A DNA stretch of 64,000 bases from Roseihalotalea indica (GTDB taxonomy: Bacteria; Bacteroidota; Bacteroidia; Cytophagales; Cyclobacteriaceae), in NCBI RefSeq assembly GCF_022458895.1, contig NZ_JAINFL010000004.1, forward strand, positions 434,001 to 498,000, in the 5' to 3' direction. Under the pieces are notes generated by a model. That model was not told the origin of the DNA. It saw only the letters and a program-made list of their open reading frames with translations, and made no database searches. Below are positions 36,508-45,682 of the stretch, one piece after another. The position numbers and the translations under genes were made by a program. Positions within the stretch are counted from its first letter, which is position 1, and every line of letters starts with the position of its first letter.

Positions 36508-37179
36508 CTATTTCCTGCCAAATAATGCTTTCCATAATCCCTTCTTCCGCTCCAACACCACGCTATACAAACTATCACCCTGAGAATTCGGATTATCGAA
36601 TTTGATTTCTGCCACAGCCTGTTTTCTGCGGAATAAATTGAAAGGCTGTTTTCCAGGCCGTTTGTAATAATGAAAGACTTCAAAATTGTGGACGACTTTG
36701 TACTCAGCAAACAAGGTATCCAATGAGGGCACATAGAGTCCTTTGAATTTGAGATCGGGGTTATTAAGGGTAAACTTTTTTGCCGGAATGGGTGGTGAGG
36801 CTTTGGTTGGCTCTAGCAAGTAAACGGTGTCCACTGAACCAGTTTGAAAGGTACCACTAGTGGATGAGCGAACCGATGAGTAGCTGATGAGATTTCTTTT
36901 AAGATTGCCAACTTCCTTTCTGATGGTTTCTTTCAAGTTTGACTCCAGTACCAGTTTTGAATTGGCCGCATCAATCTCGGCAATCTCAGCACGAATTCGA
37001 TTCTTACCTGCATCATCACGCCAGATTTCAACCTCACGCTGTTTGAGCTTGTAGATTTCCTGGTAATCATCGGTCTTCTGTTTTTCCTTTCTAAGCAGTA
37101 GGAAAAGTACCACAATCACGACTGCCTGGACTATCCAGTAATACTTTCTGATGAAGTTGAAAATGGTGAGGATTGACAT
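36508..37179 (-). CDS. Membrane-anchored coiled-coil protein, spanin-like
   Basis: The 223-aa protein has one N-terminal membrane helix (YYWIVQAVVIVVLFLLL), a charged coiled-coil (25-95) and a C-terminal domain ending in basic residues (KKGLWKALFGRK). The anchor plus periplasmic coiled-coil resembles i-spanin/Rz-type proteins in Bacteroidota phages, but no sequence-level match is recognised. It follows the small membrane protein gene at 37182 by 2 bases. Confidence 0.65.
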   Translation of the reverse strand: MSILTIFNFIRKYYWIVQAVVIVVLFLLLRKEKQKTDDYQEIYKLKQREVEIWRDDAGKNRIRAEIAEIDAANSKLVLESNLKETIRKEVGNLKRNLISYSSVRSSTSGTFQTGSVDTVYLLEPTKASPPIPAKKFTLNNPDLKFKGLYVPSLDTLFAEYKVVHNFEVFHYYKRPGKQPFNLFRRKQAVAEIKFDNPNSQGDSLYSVVLERKKGLWKALFGRK

Positions 37180-37181
37180 GG

Positions 37182-37487
37182 TTAGTTTCCTTTATCAGTT
37201 GCCATCCTATCCTCCTTGTCCTTTAGCTCCAGTTTGATCTCGTAGAGTAGCCGGGTCATATCGGCATTGGTGCGGGTTAACTGCTGAAAAAGCTTTTCCT
37301 GGGTCATCTTGAGTTCCATACTGTTTTGTTTCTGAGTATCCACATCATACTCCAGGCGTGCCAGCCTGACGTTCACATTTACCCACATAGTGATGATTAC
37401 GATCAGCAAACTGACCGAGCTAAAAATCAAATGCCCCATATTTAGGGTCGTGTTTAATCGTATGATGGCATTATGCTCCTTCTCCAT
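37182..37487 (-). CDS. Small membrane protein with coiled-coil
   Basis: From the Met at 37487 the product is 101 aa: a membrane helix near residues 18-38 (LIFSSVSLLIVIITMWVNV) and a C-terminal helix rich in Lys/Glu/Gln. It overlaps the end of the ATPase gene by 17 bases and lies 2 bases before the spanin-like gene, suggesting a joint membrane function such as lysis or anchoring. The frame opens further upstream, inside the ATPase gene; the later start is preferred. Confidence 0.6.
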   Translation of the reverse strand: MEKEHNAIIRLNTTLNMGHLIFSSVSLLIVIITMWVNVNVRLARLEYDVDTQKQNSMELKMTQEKLFQQLTRTNADMTRLLYEIKLELKDKEDRMATDKGN

Positions 37488-38643
37488 TTGCTTCTTCTTT
37501 AAAATTGTTAATGATCTTCTGTTCAGTGATATGGTATTGAATACCAGTCGCTCCGTAGCGGTTTTTAGTAGCCACAGCATAGTTGTTGATGAATGTATCG
37601 TCTACCTTAACCACTTCCAGATTGATACCGGCATCAAACAGTGGTGCGGTACCTCCCCGGATGGTACCCTGGGTGGTGCGTTGAAAAATGATTATGAAAA
37701 TGGTGTTGGGGAATTCTTTTCTTAGCCGGTCAAATTCTGAGGATTTGACATGCAGCTTGTTCCAACTATCAATGACGATGACATCAAAATCTTTGGCTGC
37801 TTTACGAATAGTATCAAAACCATCGGGCAACTGATCTGTGATGAATATATTGCTCCTATTTTCAGCTTCCAGGTACTCTTCCCGCATCCTTCTGACTAGG
37901 TCGGACTTGCGGCCAATCTCCAGCGAAAAAATGGCCACCTTCATATCCAGGTCGGCAAAGGCATTGGCCAGTTGATAACTAAAGCGGGTCTTCCCCCCTC
38001 CCTGGTCGCCCTCGAGTGTGATGGCCAGCTCAAATCGCTCCAGGGCTCCCAAAAGAATACCCAAATCACCTGCCAGTCTGAATGAATTTTCCGAAGGTCG
38101 CTCATCAATTTCATTCATAGAGTCAAAAAGGTTCTTCTTTCGCTTAGATTTAGCTGTTACTTGTGAAGCCGGAACATCCAAACCATTCAAAGCTTTAGTG
38201 TTTGAGCCTGATTCCAGCTCATTTCTCCAAGAATCATTGATGGTAATTTTGACTTTGCCATGATCGGGAAGCTGGTTGTATTGCCTGATGAGGGTTTCCT
38301 GTATTTTGGTGATATGCCTGGCTAGCAGAGATGATTTTCTGATGCGTTTCTCCAGAATCGCCTTTTGCAGCGACTTGATGTAAAGTCCCAGTTGATGCTT
38401 GGTTTTCACCTGGTTGTGCATCCTGATAAATTTCTCTACAAACTCTGCTGCCGCATCATTGCCTTGCTGAAGGTGATCATTTAATTTCTTTATGTACAGG
38501 TCTATGGATTCGGTTACAGTTTGATCCTGTTTGTACCAGGCATTTGCTTCCAAAAAGAACTCGTGTCCTTCAAGAAGCACTTTGGGCAGGGCTTGTAGAT
38601 TCACTTCCCGAATTTTCTCTGAATAGTTGCTGACCGAAATCAT
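37471..38643 (-). CDS. RecA/DnaB-like P-loop ATPase
   Basis: The 390-aa protein has a helical N-terminal half (1-185) and a RecA-type ATPase core with Walker A GDQGGGKT at 212-219 and Walker B DVIVIDS at 287-293. The GGGKTRFSYQLANAFA and VAIFSLEIGRKSDLV blocks recall DnaB/RadA helicases loading or moving on DNA. In a phage-like element this may be the replicative helicase or a packaging ATPase; I cannot decide from sequence. It starts 63 bases after the methyltransferase stop. Confidence 0.8.
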   Translation of the reverse strand: MISVSNYSEKIREVNLQALPKVLLEGHEFFLEANAWYKQDQTVTESIDLYIKKLNDHLQQGNDAAAEFVEKFIRMHNQVKTKHQLGLYIKSLQKAILEKRIRKSSLLARHITKIQETLIRQYNQLPDHGKVKITINDSWRNELESGSNTKALNGLDVPASQVTAKSKRKKNLFDSMNEIDERPSENSFRLAGDLGILLGALERFELAITLEGDQGGGKTRFSYQLANAFADLDMKVAIFSLEIGRKSDLVRRMREEYLEAENRSNIFITDQLPDGFDTIRKAAKDFDVIVIDSWNKLHVKSSEFDRLRKEFPNTIFIIIFQRTTQGTIRGGTAPLFDAGINLEVVKVDDTFINNYAVATKNRYGATGIQYHITEQKIINNFKEEANGEGA

Positions 38644-38706
38644 AGGTCAAGGATAGACCTATTTGAGATTTAGCTTTCGGCTTGATTCGTTTTAAGTTCG
38701 AGTTTT

Positions 38707-40581
38707 TTAAACATCCACTAAATTCAGGTTGAGTTTCAAGCATCTGGCCTTCATCTGTAGCTGATCATTTGCTCCATTCAACTCAGATTTCATCGGATAA
38801 TTAGCCGTCAATACTTCTATTTTTATTTTATTGGTCTGCTTAGTAACTGCCACTCCTGACTGTTTAGTAATAGTATGCCATTTGTGCTTTTTGGTGAATC
38901 CATCTAACACATCCGAAGGATAGCTACTCAGCAAAAATTTGCCCTCAACCTCACTTAAGGTTTCTAGAAGCTGGGTAAAATCCTTTTCCGTGTAGCCTTT
39001 GTAATGGCCCATATCAGAGTTGAAGTAAGGTGGGTCGCAATAGAAGAAACTGTCGGCACCATCCCGGCTCTTGATCACCTGTAATGCGTCATTGCTCTCA
39101 ATATCCACCATATCCAGCCGTTGTTGTAGGTCTTTGGTGAATGCCAGCTTTTTATTGACAAATCGCTTTAGCGTTCCATTGCTGTGCCGTTCGTAGGCAT
39201 AACCGCCAAAGATTCGTGAAGAAAAACTCATATTGGTCTGTACCCAGAATGCCCAGGCGCGTTTGACAGGATCAAATTTATCCGCATTTTTGAGGATTTC
39301 CTGTGTCTCCCGGTGAACCTGTCGGCTATGTGGGGTGGACTGTACGAGTTTTTCCAGCTTGGAAAAATCAGTTTTACACACCTGGTAGAAATTGACTACC
39401 TCTCCATTCAGATCATTAATCACTTCCATTTCGGATGGCTCTTTGGCAAAGAACACAGCAGCACCACCCACAAAAGGTTCGCAATAGAGTTTATGTTTAG
39501 GTATGAGAGATAGGATCAAGGTCACCAGCCGTTGTTTGCCTCCATAGTAAGTGATGGGTGTTTTTTTGACAAAATCCAATCCGTCCAGAGGAGATTCCAG
39601 TCCGGCAAGTTTCGCCTGTTTCACTGTTTTTGCTTGTAGTGTTTGCTCAATATTGGTTCTGGCCATTTCACAGTAGTCTTTCTTGCCATCTATTCCGATA
39701 AACTTTCTGTTCAACGTTACTACAGCAATACCGGTGGTTCCCCGGCCGCAAAACGGATCCAGTACCACACCCCCTTTCGGGCAACCGGCCAGGATGGGTT
39801 TGTACACCAATTCCGTATTAAAACCAGCATAGTGATTATCCCGGTTGCCCTTGGTGCTGATCTTCCAGAAATCCGATACATCCCCAGGGTTCTTGCCTTT
39901 CGGATGCAAATGCTCACCGGGTGGAATCTCCCGGTTGACAGCCATCATTTTATTATCTGAAGCTGATCGCTTGTATTGATTTCTTTCAATACTGGCTTGG
40001 TGGTACTGCTCCCGGATGGCATCCAGATCAAAGTAATACTTCCGGCTTTTGGTGAAGAAGAAGATGTGTTCGTGTTTATTGGCAAAACGATCTTTTACAC
40101 TTTCGGGCATGCTGTTGGGCTTGGCCCAAATGATATCGTTTCTCAGTACCCATCCCGCTTCCACGCATTGGATCGCAAACCGGGCGGGGATCATGGATAA
40201 GCATTTTTCCGGCAATCCCTGGTTTTGGATTCTTTCAGTCAGATAGTCCCGGTTTTTGCCTTTGTTGATGGTTTGAGGACGTTTCTTTTGTCTCGTCCAC
40301 TTGAAAGCATTGTGATAGGTGTCGCCCAGGTTGATAAACACCGTTCCCTCATCTTTCAGCACCCGGTAGCATTCTGTCATTAATTGTTGCAGATGATTGA
40401 GGTATTCGTCAATGTTTTTTTCGTTACCCCACTGTCCTTTAAAACCATAATCCCGCTTTTGCCAATAGGGTGGCGAGGTGATGATACAATCAACAGAAGC
40501 GTCTGGGATACGTTTCATCATGGTGAGTACATCACCACAGAGGATTTGATAAAGATTCTCTTTAAAATTCAAGACTTTCAC
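38707..40581 (-). CDS. Fused double DNA methyltransferase
   Basis: The 624-aa protein joins two complete DNA methyltransferases. Residues 1-315 are a beta-class enzyme with TSPPYW at 35-40 early and the SAM motif LDPFCGRGTT near 275-284 late. Residues 343-600 are a Dam-like alpha-class adenine methylase with YYGGK at 345-349, EPFVGGAAVFF near 368-378 and DPPY at 516-519. Both active sites look intact. The fusion would modify two DNA sequences, which suits protection of a mobile element from restriction. No endonuclease gene is adjacent, so it is an orphan modifier. Confidence 0.92.
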   Translation of the reverse strand: MKVLNFKENLYQILCGDVLTMMKRIPDASVDCIITSPPYWQKRDYGFKGQWGNEKNIDEYLNHLQQLMTECYRVLKDEGTVFINLGDTYHNAFKWTRQKKRPQTINKGKNRDYLTERIQNQGLPEKCLSMIPARFAIQCVEAGWVLRNDIIWAKPNSMPESVKDRFANKHEHIFFFTKSRKYYFDLDAIREQYHQASIERNQYKRSASDNKMMAVNREIPPGEHLHPKGKNPGDVSDFWKISTKGNRDNHYAGFNTELVYKPILAGCPKGGVVLDPFCGRGTTGIAVVTLNRKFIGIDGKKDYCEMARTNIEQTLQAKTVKQAKLAGLESPLDGLDFVKKTPITYYGGKQRLVTLILSLIPKHKLYCEPFVGGAAVFFAKEPSEMEVINDLNGEVVNFYQVCKTDFSKLEKLVQSTPHSRQVHRETQEILKNADKFDPVKRAWAFWVQTNMSFSSRIFGGYAYERHSNGTLKRFVNKKLAFTKDLQQRLDMVDIESNDALQVIKSRDGADSFFYCDPPYFNSDMGHYKGYTEKDFTQLLETLSEVEGKFLLSSYPSDVLDGFTKKHKWHTITKQSGVAVTKQTNKIKIEVLTANYPMKSELNGANDQLQMKARCLKLNLNLVDV

Positions 40582-40593
40582 GATGGTAACCTC

Positions 40594-40803
40594 TCATTTT
40601 TTTCGCCTTCTGCCGATCGGCTTATTAGTTACAGCTACTAAAGGATCTAGCACGTCTTCGGTCTTGTGCAACTCGTCAATAAGTGCTTTGCGAATAGCAT
40701 TGGTCTGGCCAATAGCATTGTGAAAGCTAATTTCTTCAGTCAGATGTTGTTGGTAACATTTCAGGGCTTTGATGATGATTGCTTCTCGTTGGGCTTTGGT
40801 CAT
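40594..40803 (-). CDS. Small helical protein
   Basis: The 69-aa product is helical and charged, ending in the basic tail NKPIGRRRKK. Its start overlaps the preceding gene's stop by 4 bases and it ends 12 bases before the methyltransferase gene, so it is likely a real translated member of that operon. No family is recognised. Confidence 0.55.
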   Translation of the reverse strand: MTKAQREAIIIKALKCYQQHLTEEISFHNAIGQTNAIRKALIDELHKTEDVLDPLVAVTNKPIGRRRKK

Positions 40804-41363
40804 GATTTTTTTGTTTTTATTGAATCGAGCTCATAGCGCACCGCATCGGTGGCTTTGCGCCTGAAGACCATCAAAGTGTGTTCCACTGCGTTACCGAAAA
40901 CAGGTGGAAGGTTATACTCATCAATCTTTTCGGCAATCTTATTTAGTTCTTTGGTTGGCCAGTTTTCTTCATTTCGTGTGGTCAGAATAATTAATAATCC
41001 TCCAACACGTAAGAGTTGCAAAGTGTGATAGATGAAGGTTACCAACACCGGTAGTTGATCCGAATGCGGATAATCCGGATGGAAATACACATGATATGGC
41101 GGCCAACCCATGGCCAGCGTGAACGGATAACCGGGCAGCTTGCTAACCTGACTGTATGAATCAGTTGATGGCCAATCAAACAGCGATTCCAGGTGAAGGT
41201 GCTTATAATGAATGTATGAGCCAACCCTGTGTATATCGTTATTGGCCTTGAATAAAATGGCATTCTCATCCAGCTTATAACCGTGATAATTTGCCAGTTT
41301 CCAGAATATACCATCAAGTTTTTCCAGGCTCATTAGCGGATGTAAGTGTTTAATCACCTCCAT
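40800..41363 (-). CDS. Methyltransferase-like protein
   Basis: The 187-aa protein has MGWPPYHVYFH near 85-95, resembling the N/D-P-P-Y catalytic motif of DNA methyltransferases, and LRVGGLLIILTTRNEENWP near 118-136, resembling the strand after it. The glycine-rich SAM motif is not clear, so it may be a truncated or divergent methyltransferase. It is co-encoded with the double methyltransferase through a 4-base overlap with the small gene at 40803. Confidence 0.6.
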   Translation of the reverse strand: MEVIKHLHPLMSLEKLDGIFWKLANYHGYKLDENAILFKANNDIHRVGSYIHYKHLHLESLFDWPSTDSYSQVSKLPGYPFTLAMGWPPYHVYFHPDYPHSDQLPVLVTFIYHTLQLLRVGGLLIILTTRNEENWPTKELNKIAEKIDEYNLPPVFGNAVEHTLMVFRRKATDAVRYELDSIKTKKS

Positions 41364-41374
41364 AGCTTACCAGC

Positions 41375-41545
41375 TTAAAGCTTACCGGACCTTTTCAACT
41401 CACGGGTAGCTCGCTGGATCGCTTTCGTCCAGGCCTCCCCTCGTTTACGAGTGCGCTTGGCATGACGGCTGATCATTGTTACCCTTTGGGTATTGGCTGC
41501 TTTTCCGGATGATGATCTTTTTTTACGTGTTTTCTTCTTTGCCAT
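41375..41545 (-). CDS. Small, very basic protein
   Basis: From the Met at 41545 the product is 56 aa, over one third Lys and Arg (start MAKKKTRKKRSSSG). Such proteins bind nucleic acid. In this element it may act as a DNA-condensing or core protein; this is inferred from composition only. It lies 11 bases before the methyltransferase-like gene and about 213 bases from the Argonaute gene, from which it is separated by an AT-rich gap without genes. Confidence 0.6.
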   Translation of the reverse strand: MAKKKTRKKRSSSGKAANTQRVTMISRHAKRTRKRGEAWTKAIQRATRELKRSGKL

Positions 41546-41776
41546 GATTCCTTTTTTTATCAATCATAGCACAAAGGAGAAAACTGCTTTCGGCTTGATT
41601 CGGGATGAGGTGGGATTCGTATTTGCAGTCAGTTTTATTTCTAAAAACTGTGGTTTTTAGCAAAAAAGAGAAACGGAATATGAGACTTTTTCCTTAGTAA
41701 GGATTTGAAAATGGTACCATGGCATGATACTAAAAGCAACAATAGACTTAACTCAGCTAAACGTGATCAATAGTTT

Positions 41777-43219
41777 TCACATATAAAAACTGTATTTCAG
41801 CTGAGGCTTTTGATTCTCATCAAGATATTTCAAAATTTCTCCCACCTTTTTTGAGCACTCTATGGTGATAGGGAATTTCCTATCAAATTGGGTATTATTC
41901 CAGTTCATTTTTGTTAAAGAAAGTATCTCTTGACAAATGATTTGAGGAGATTCATCATGACTAAATAATCTAACTTCTATAGGATTAGGAATATACATCC
42001 CTGGATAGGTGTTGTAAAAAGGAACAAAACCCTTGGTATATAGTAAATGAGTATTATTGTCAAAAGATGCCCAGGTACCTCTGTAAGGGGGGTAATTGTT
42101 AGTGCTGTATAGCCTGAGAGGTGTTGGCATAATGGTTACCAAATCAAGGGCACTAATGTTATTTTTATAAGCAGCAGCTTTAAAACCTTCTATTTCTGCT
42201 TCGTTGAAATTTGAACTTTTGTGCAATACCAGCCTTTGAGGATAGATTTTTAATGCGTCATAATACTCCCGCAATGAATTGTTAAGGAGCTCATAGGCTT
42301 GATCTTCTTTAAGGTGTGGTTCTCTGTCTCCTTTTTTTAATTCAACCGGAGCTCCTCTAAGAATTACTCCTTTCCCATGCTCATTGAAAATCTGTGTGCA
42401 GCTGGTCTGTATGGTTTTTCTGTCCCTGCTTCTGTAAAAACTTATACCCGCATAGCATACAATGGATTTATTAGGTTTTTTCATAGCCCATGGGGTGCCG
42501 GATGCTTTGTAATATAAAGCGGTAAAAAGATTCCAAGCAATAGTAGCCTCATCCTGCATATCAGATGTCGGTTTTTTGATTCGGTCCCGAATAATCTGGA
42601 TGGGTATGTTATACTCCATGGCTTCTGCCTTCATCAGACGCCTCAGGTCATGTTCTAAAAGACTACTCAATTTGGTTTCTACTTCGCTATCTTCTATCTC
42701 TTCTTCACTCTCTTCCTTTTTTAAATCAACGGAAAGAAGTGTTTTAACCAAGTCTTCTGGTAGTACACATATAATAAGATCGGGGTTTTTGTTCTTCGAC
42801 AAAAACTTAACTTCGGCAAGAAATAATTTAGCGACCTCTGCAATAAGAACTGACTTTTCTGTGCATTTCTTCAAAAGTGATTCAAAGTCAGAATTATTGA
42901 TTTTTCGTAAATAGGAATCATCATAAACTATTTGGGATTTGAAACTAGATTCTTGGTTAAAGCCATTAAAGCTTCTGAATAACTTATCAAGTTTACTTTC
43001 TTTTCCGATAATAGTAGTCTTTGCTTTCTCTAGCCAATTGATCAGTATCTCAATACTGCTACTTTTCCCGATTATACCAGTAATTATTTTTTCAGGACGA
43101 ACACTCGTGATATCATAAGGGGAAAAATTCTCGACACCTTCCCGTGGACAGATGGATTCTCCGTTTCCAAATTCTAGTATCGGCTCATCTAACAGTTTTA
43201 TTTCCATATCAAGTTTCAA
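41777..43219 (-). CDS. Short prokaryotic Argonaute (MID-PIWI)
   Basis: The 480-aa protein has the size and parts of a short pAgo. The MID guide-5'-end pocket is seen in the block LRRLMKAEAMEYNIPIQII near 194-212, and the PIWI domain runs to the C-terminus with the KMNWNNTQFDRKFPITIE block. Catalytic positions are lost: the first PIWI aspartate is replaced in YAGISFY near 255-261 and a second in VLHKSSNF, so it should be unable to cut its target, as in all short pAgos. It would use a small RNA or DNA guide to detect invader nucleic acid. It overlaps the SMEK-APAZ gene by 11 bases. Confidence 0.92.
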   Translation of the reverse strand: MKLDMEIKLLDEPILEFGNGESICPREGVENFSPYDITSVRPEKIITGIIGKSSSIEILINWLEKAKTTIIGKESKLDKLFRSFNGFNQESSFKSQIVYDDSYLRKINNSDFESLLKKCTEKSVLIAEVAKLFLAEVKFLSKNKNPDLIICVLPEDLVKTLLSVDLKKEESEEEIEDSEVETKLSSLLEHDLRRLMKAEAMEYNIPIQIIRDRIKKPTSDMQDEATIAWNLFTALYYKASGTPWAMKKPNKSIVCYAGISFYRSRDRKTIQTSCTQIFNEHGKGVILRGAPVELKKGDREPHLKEDQAYELLNNSLREYYDALKIYPQRLVLHKSSNFNEAEIEGFKAAAYKNNISALDLVTIMPTPLRLYSTNNYPPYRGTWASFDNNTHLLYTKGFVPFYNTYPGMYIPNPIEVRLFSHDESPQIICQEILSLTKMNWNNTQFDRKFPITIECSKKVGEILKYLDENQKPQLKYSFYM

Positions 43220-44594
43220 AAGTTATCTCTCCCCATTCCGGATAACTAACTTCGAGGAATGGGTATCTATCTGACTTGGTCTTATATTTATTAAGATCAT
43301 AGCCAATGAAGTTTACACTATTTCTCACGGCTGTGTTATTCTCTAGCCTCTTAATGCCCTGAAGATTTTTGGTGTGAAAAGGGCTTTTATCATAACCATT
43401 AGAGGTAAAATACCAGGATGGATTAATTATTACACACCAATTCTCATCGAGATATTTTATTACATTGCGAAATGCTAAATGTTTATAGTACATGACTCCT
43501 TGCTTTTTCTCTCCCACTTTAGCTGCTACCACAGATCGAGTAGAAGTACGTTTAGAGCTTTTCCAAGTTACCTTCCGGTTCTTGTTCTTAGGATTTCTGG
43601 AAGGCATATAATAAAATATATAATCACTATCTAACCATTTTACACCCTTTAAAAAACATTTTTCCTGAAAGCTGAATTTTAGAAGCTCTGCGAAAGCCGA
43701 GTGATGTTTTTCGTCAGTGCTATAAAACTCTTCGGTGCACAAAGAATCTATTGTACCTGCATCAATAAGATTGCGAAGAGCTTCTTGGTTGTTATTCAAA
43801 TCCCTGAAAGTAATAAGCTTTTTTCCGAAAAGGTGCCAGTCTCGGAAGTAACCCATATTTAAATCACTGAGCGCCCGTCTAAATACTGTTCTGGCGGAAG
43901 AATTCATTTTAAGCCTAAATTCTGTCTCCCAAGTCATTTTAATAACTTCATCTCGATCAATATCAACATCCGCTATAAAAAGTCGCTCAGGGAAGGAAAG
44001 GTGAAGTACATTAGAATATATTCTTTCTGTGACAAGCTTTTTTTCTTCATGAATACTTTTCTCTCTACTTTTAATTTTTTCTTCGCTGAACTCTTTTTCA
44101 AGTAGATCCTTTAGGACGTTAATTTTCTCAATGGAATAGGAGGAATTGATCTGTTCAAAAAGGTCATTGTTGTCAATGATATGCTCATCCTTATTGAAAT
44201 CTATCTTTCCATTGATAATATCGTCAAATCCTTTACCGGTATAGGACTTCTGTTTCTCAGAAATAATGTAAATAAACAAAAGGTCAAAATGATTCTCTTT
44301 TCCATATTTTACAAATTGTCTTAACGTATGTTTGACCTTTTCAGAATCCGCTGTGGAAGTAACCTGAAAACAAATTCGATTTTTGCTATCTATCAAATCG
44401 ATAGCAGCCGCATTTTTTTCTTTTTTATTGGCGTTGACCACATTTACACCGAACACGGTATTGATGATAGGAACCAGTACATTTTCAGCATGAATATTAA
44501 TATCGTATAAACCACCTTTATTTAGCGTTTTAACTTCTACCGTGAAGCGCGCCAGTAATTCTGCGATTCTATCTAATGCTTTCTTTCTATTCAT
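43209..44594 (-). CDS. SMEK-APAZ effector subunit of the pAgo system
   Basis: The 461-aa protein begins with a SMEK domain (1-about 170: GGLYDINIHAENVLVPI and AAAIDLID then ICFQVTSTAD), which has a PD-(D/E)xK-like arrangement Glu37, Asp66 and Gln77-x-Thr79. The C-terminal half (about 195-461) has the strand pattern of APAZ, the part that replaces the N and PAZ domains and binds the short pAgo. It is thus the effector of a two-part pAgo defence system, presumably a nuclease. Start overlaps the AbiEii stop by 8 bases; stop overlaps the pAgo start by 11 bases. Codon use is AT-rich. Confidence 0.88.
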   Translation of the reverse strand: MNRKKALDRIAELLARFTVEVKTLNKGGLYDINIHAENVLVPIINTVFGVNVVNANKKEKNAAAIDLIDSKNRICFQVTSTADSEKVKHTLRQFVKYGKENHFDLLFIYIISEKQKSYTGKGFDDIINGKIDFNKDEHIIDNNDLFEQINSSYSIEKINVLKDLLEKEFSEEKIKSREKSIHEEKKLVTERIYSNVLHLSFPERLFIADVDIDRDEVIKMTWETEFRLKMNSSARTVFRRALSDLNMGYFRDWHLFGKKLITFRDLNNNQEALRNLIDAGTIDSLCTEEFYSTDEKHHSAFAELLKFSFQEKCFLKGVKWLDSDYIFYYMPSRNPKNKNRKVTWKSSKRTSTRSVVAAKVGEKKQGVMYYKHLAFRNVIKYLDENWCVIINPSWYFTSNGYDKSPFHTKNLQGIKRLENNTAVRNSVNFIGYDLNKYKTKSDRYPFLEVSYPEWGEITFET

Positions 44595-45657
44595 TATCCT
44601 TTAATAATTTTGTAGCATGGTACCAATAAAAAAATGCCTCTGGATTACTTTTCTTTAGTTTATTCAGTCGAGTGCTAAATGGCTGTTCAACTTGCCAGGT
44701 TGCTATCTCTTTGGGGTTTGTAAAACGTTTAAAGGCTGTGATGCTTTTCTGTAAAAGGGCTGAGAGATAAGCCGCCTTGGCCGCTGGAAGCATTACTGCT
44801 TCAATGTGGAAAGGTTCTGAAAAAATAAATGTTCGGATATTCTTTATACCTCTTTGAAGCTCAGCTAAATTACCATTTCCTTCTTTGCCCCTGGTAGCAA
44901 TATGCAGTGAGGTTTCCCATATGTCTTCCAAAACTATTTGAGGGTTTGCAGCAAGCTTACGATACTTTAGCTCTAAGCCAGCGATTGTTTGGAATACGTC
45001 AGCTACTGGTTTTAAGTCCTTTATCTGATCAAATAAATTGCCTATATCATAGAGTTGCTTGATGATCTCAATTTCTTTGTTCTTTCCATATGGCACACTC
45101 GTGGTGTTGGGTGCGTATGCGGTCAATTTGTCGCCCAAAATGGCTTCCGGTGTTGGAATGGTTACCTCAGTAAATATACCTTCCGCATCTGTCTGAATAA
45201 AATCTGATCGGATAGGATAAAGAGCAGTGAAGGTTGCATAAGGAGATGCTTCAAATAAAATATCCAACAATATATATTCTTCACTGGCCCGACTACTGGT
45301 AACGGGTTGGTAGTAGAATTTGTAATGTGCCTTTTGAATGTCGTTTTTATCACCCCTCACGTTCTTTTCAAGCCGGATAAAATCGGATTGCTCAATGACA
45401 TAAGTTAAATGTGAGGACAAATCATCCGGCTTTTCCGGTACTATAATATCCACATCTATGGAAAGGCGTTTGGTCTGCTGGGTCAGCAGCATTAGGGATG
45501 TGCCTCCTTTGAAAAGAAAACGTAGGCCACTCAATTGCAATAGTTCCAGCAGGTAAAGTGCCCTGATCACTTTCTCCACTAGAATCTTGTCAGCATTTCT
45601 ATTCGTTTTAGCTGTTTTTTCTATCCAAGCCAGTGTAAGCGATTCTACGTGGATCAT
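44587..45657 (-). CDS. AbiEii-type nucleotidyltransferase toxin
   Basis: The 356-aa protein has the nucleotidyltransferase signature of AbiEii/AbiGii toxins: FKGGTSLMLL near 49-58 followed by RLSIDVDII at 64-72 with Asp68 and Asp70 as metal ligands, then the GDKLTAYAPNTT block and a helical C-terminus. These toxins add nucleotides to RNA to stop growth or phage replication. It is paired with the winged-helix gene upstream (45683) and overlaps the SMEK-APAZ gene downstream by 8 bases, linking the AbiE and Argonaute systems in one transcript. Confidence 0.9.
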   Translation of the reverse strand: MIHVESLTLAWIEKTAKTNRNADKILVEKVIRALYLLELLQLSGLRFLFKGGTSLMLLTQQTKRLSIDVDIIVPEKPDDLSSHLTYVIEQSDFIRLEKNVRGDKNDIQKAHYKFYYQPVTSSRASEEYILLDILFEASPYATFTALYPIRSDFIQTDAEGIFTEVTIPTPEAILGDKLTAYAPNTTSVPYGKNKEIEIIKQLYDIGNLFDQIKDLKPVADVFQTIAGLELKYRKLAANPQIVLEDIWETSLHIATRGKEGNGNLAELQRGIKNIRTFIFSEPFHIEAVMLPAAKAAYLSALLQKSITAFKRFTNPKEIATWQVEQPFSTRLNKLKKSNPEAFFYWYHATKLLKDNE

Positions 45658-45682
45658 TTCTATGATTTGGCAAATAATATAG

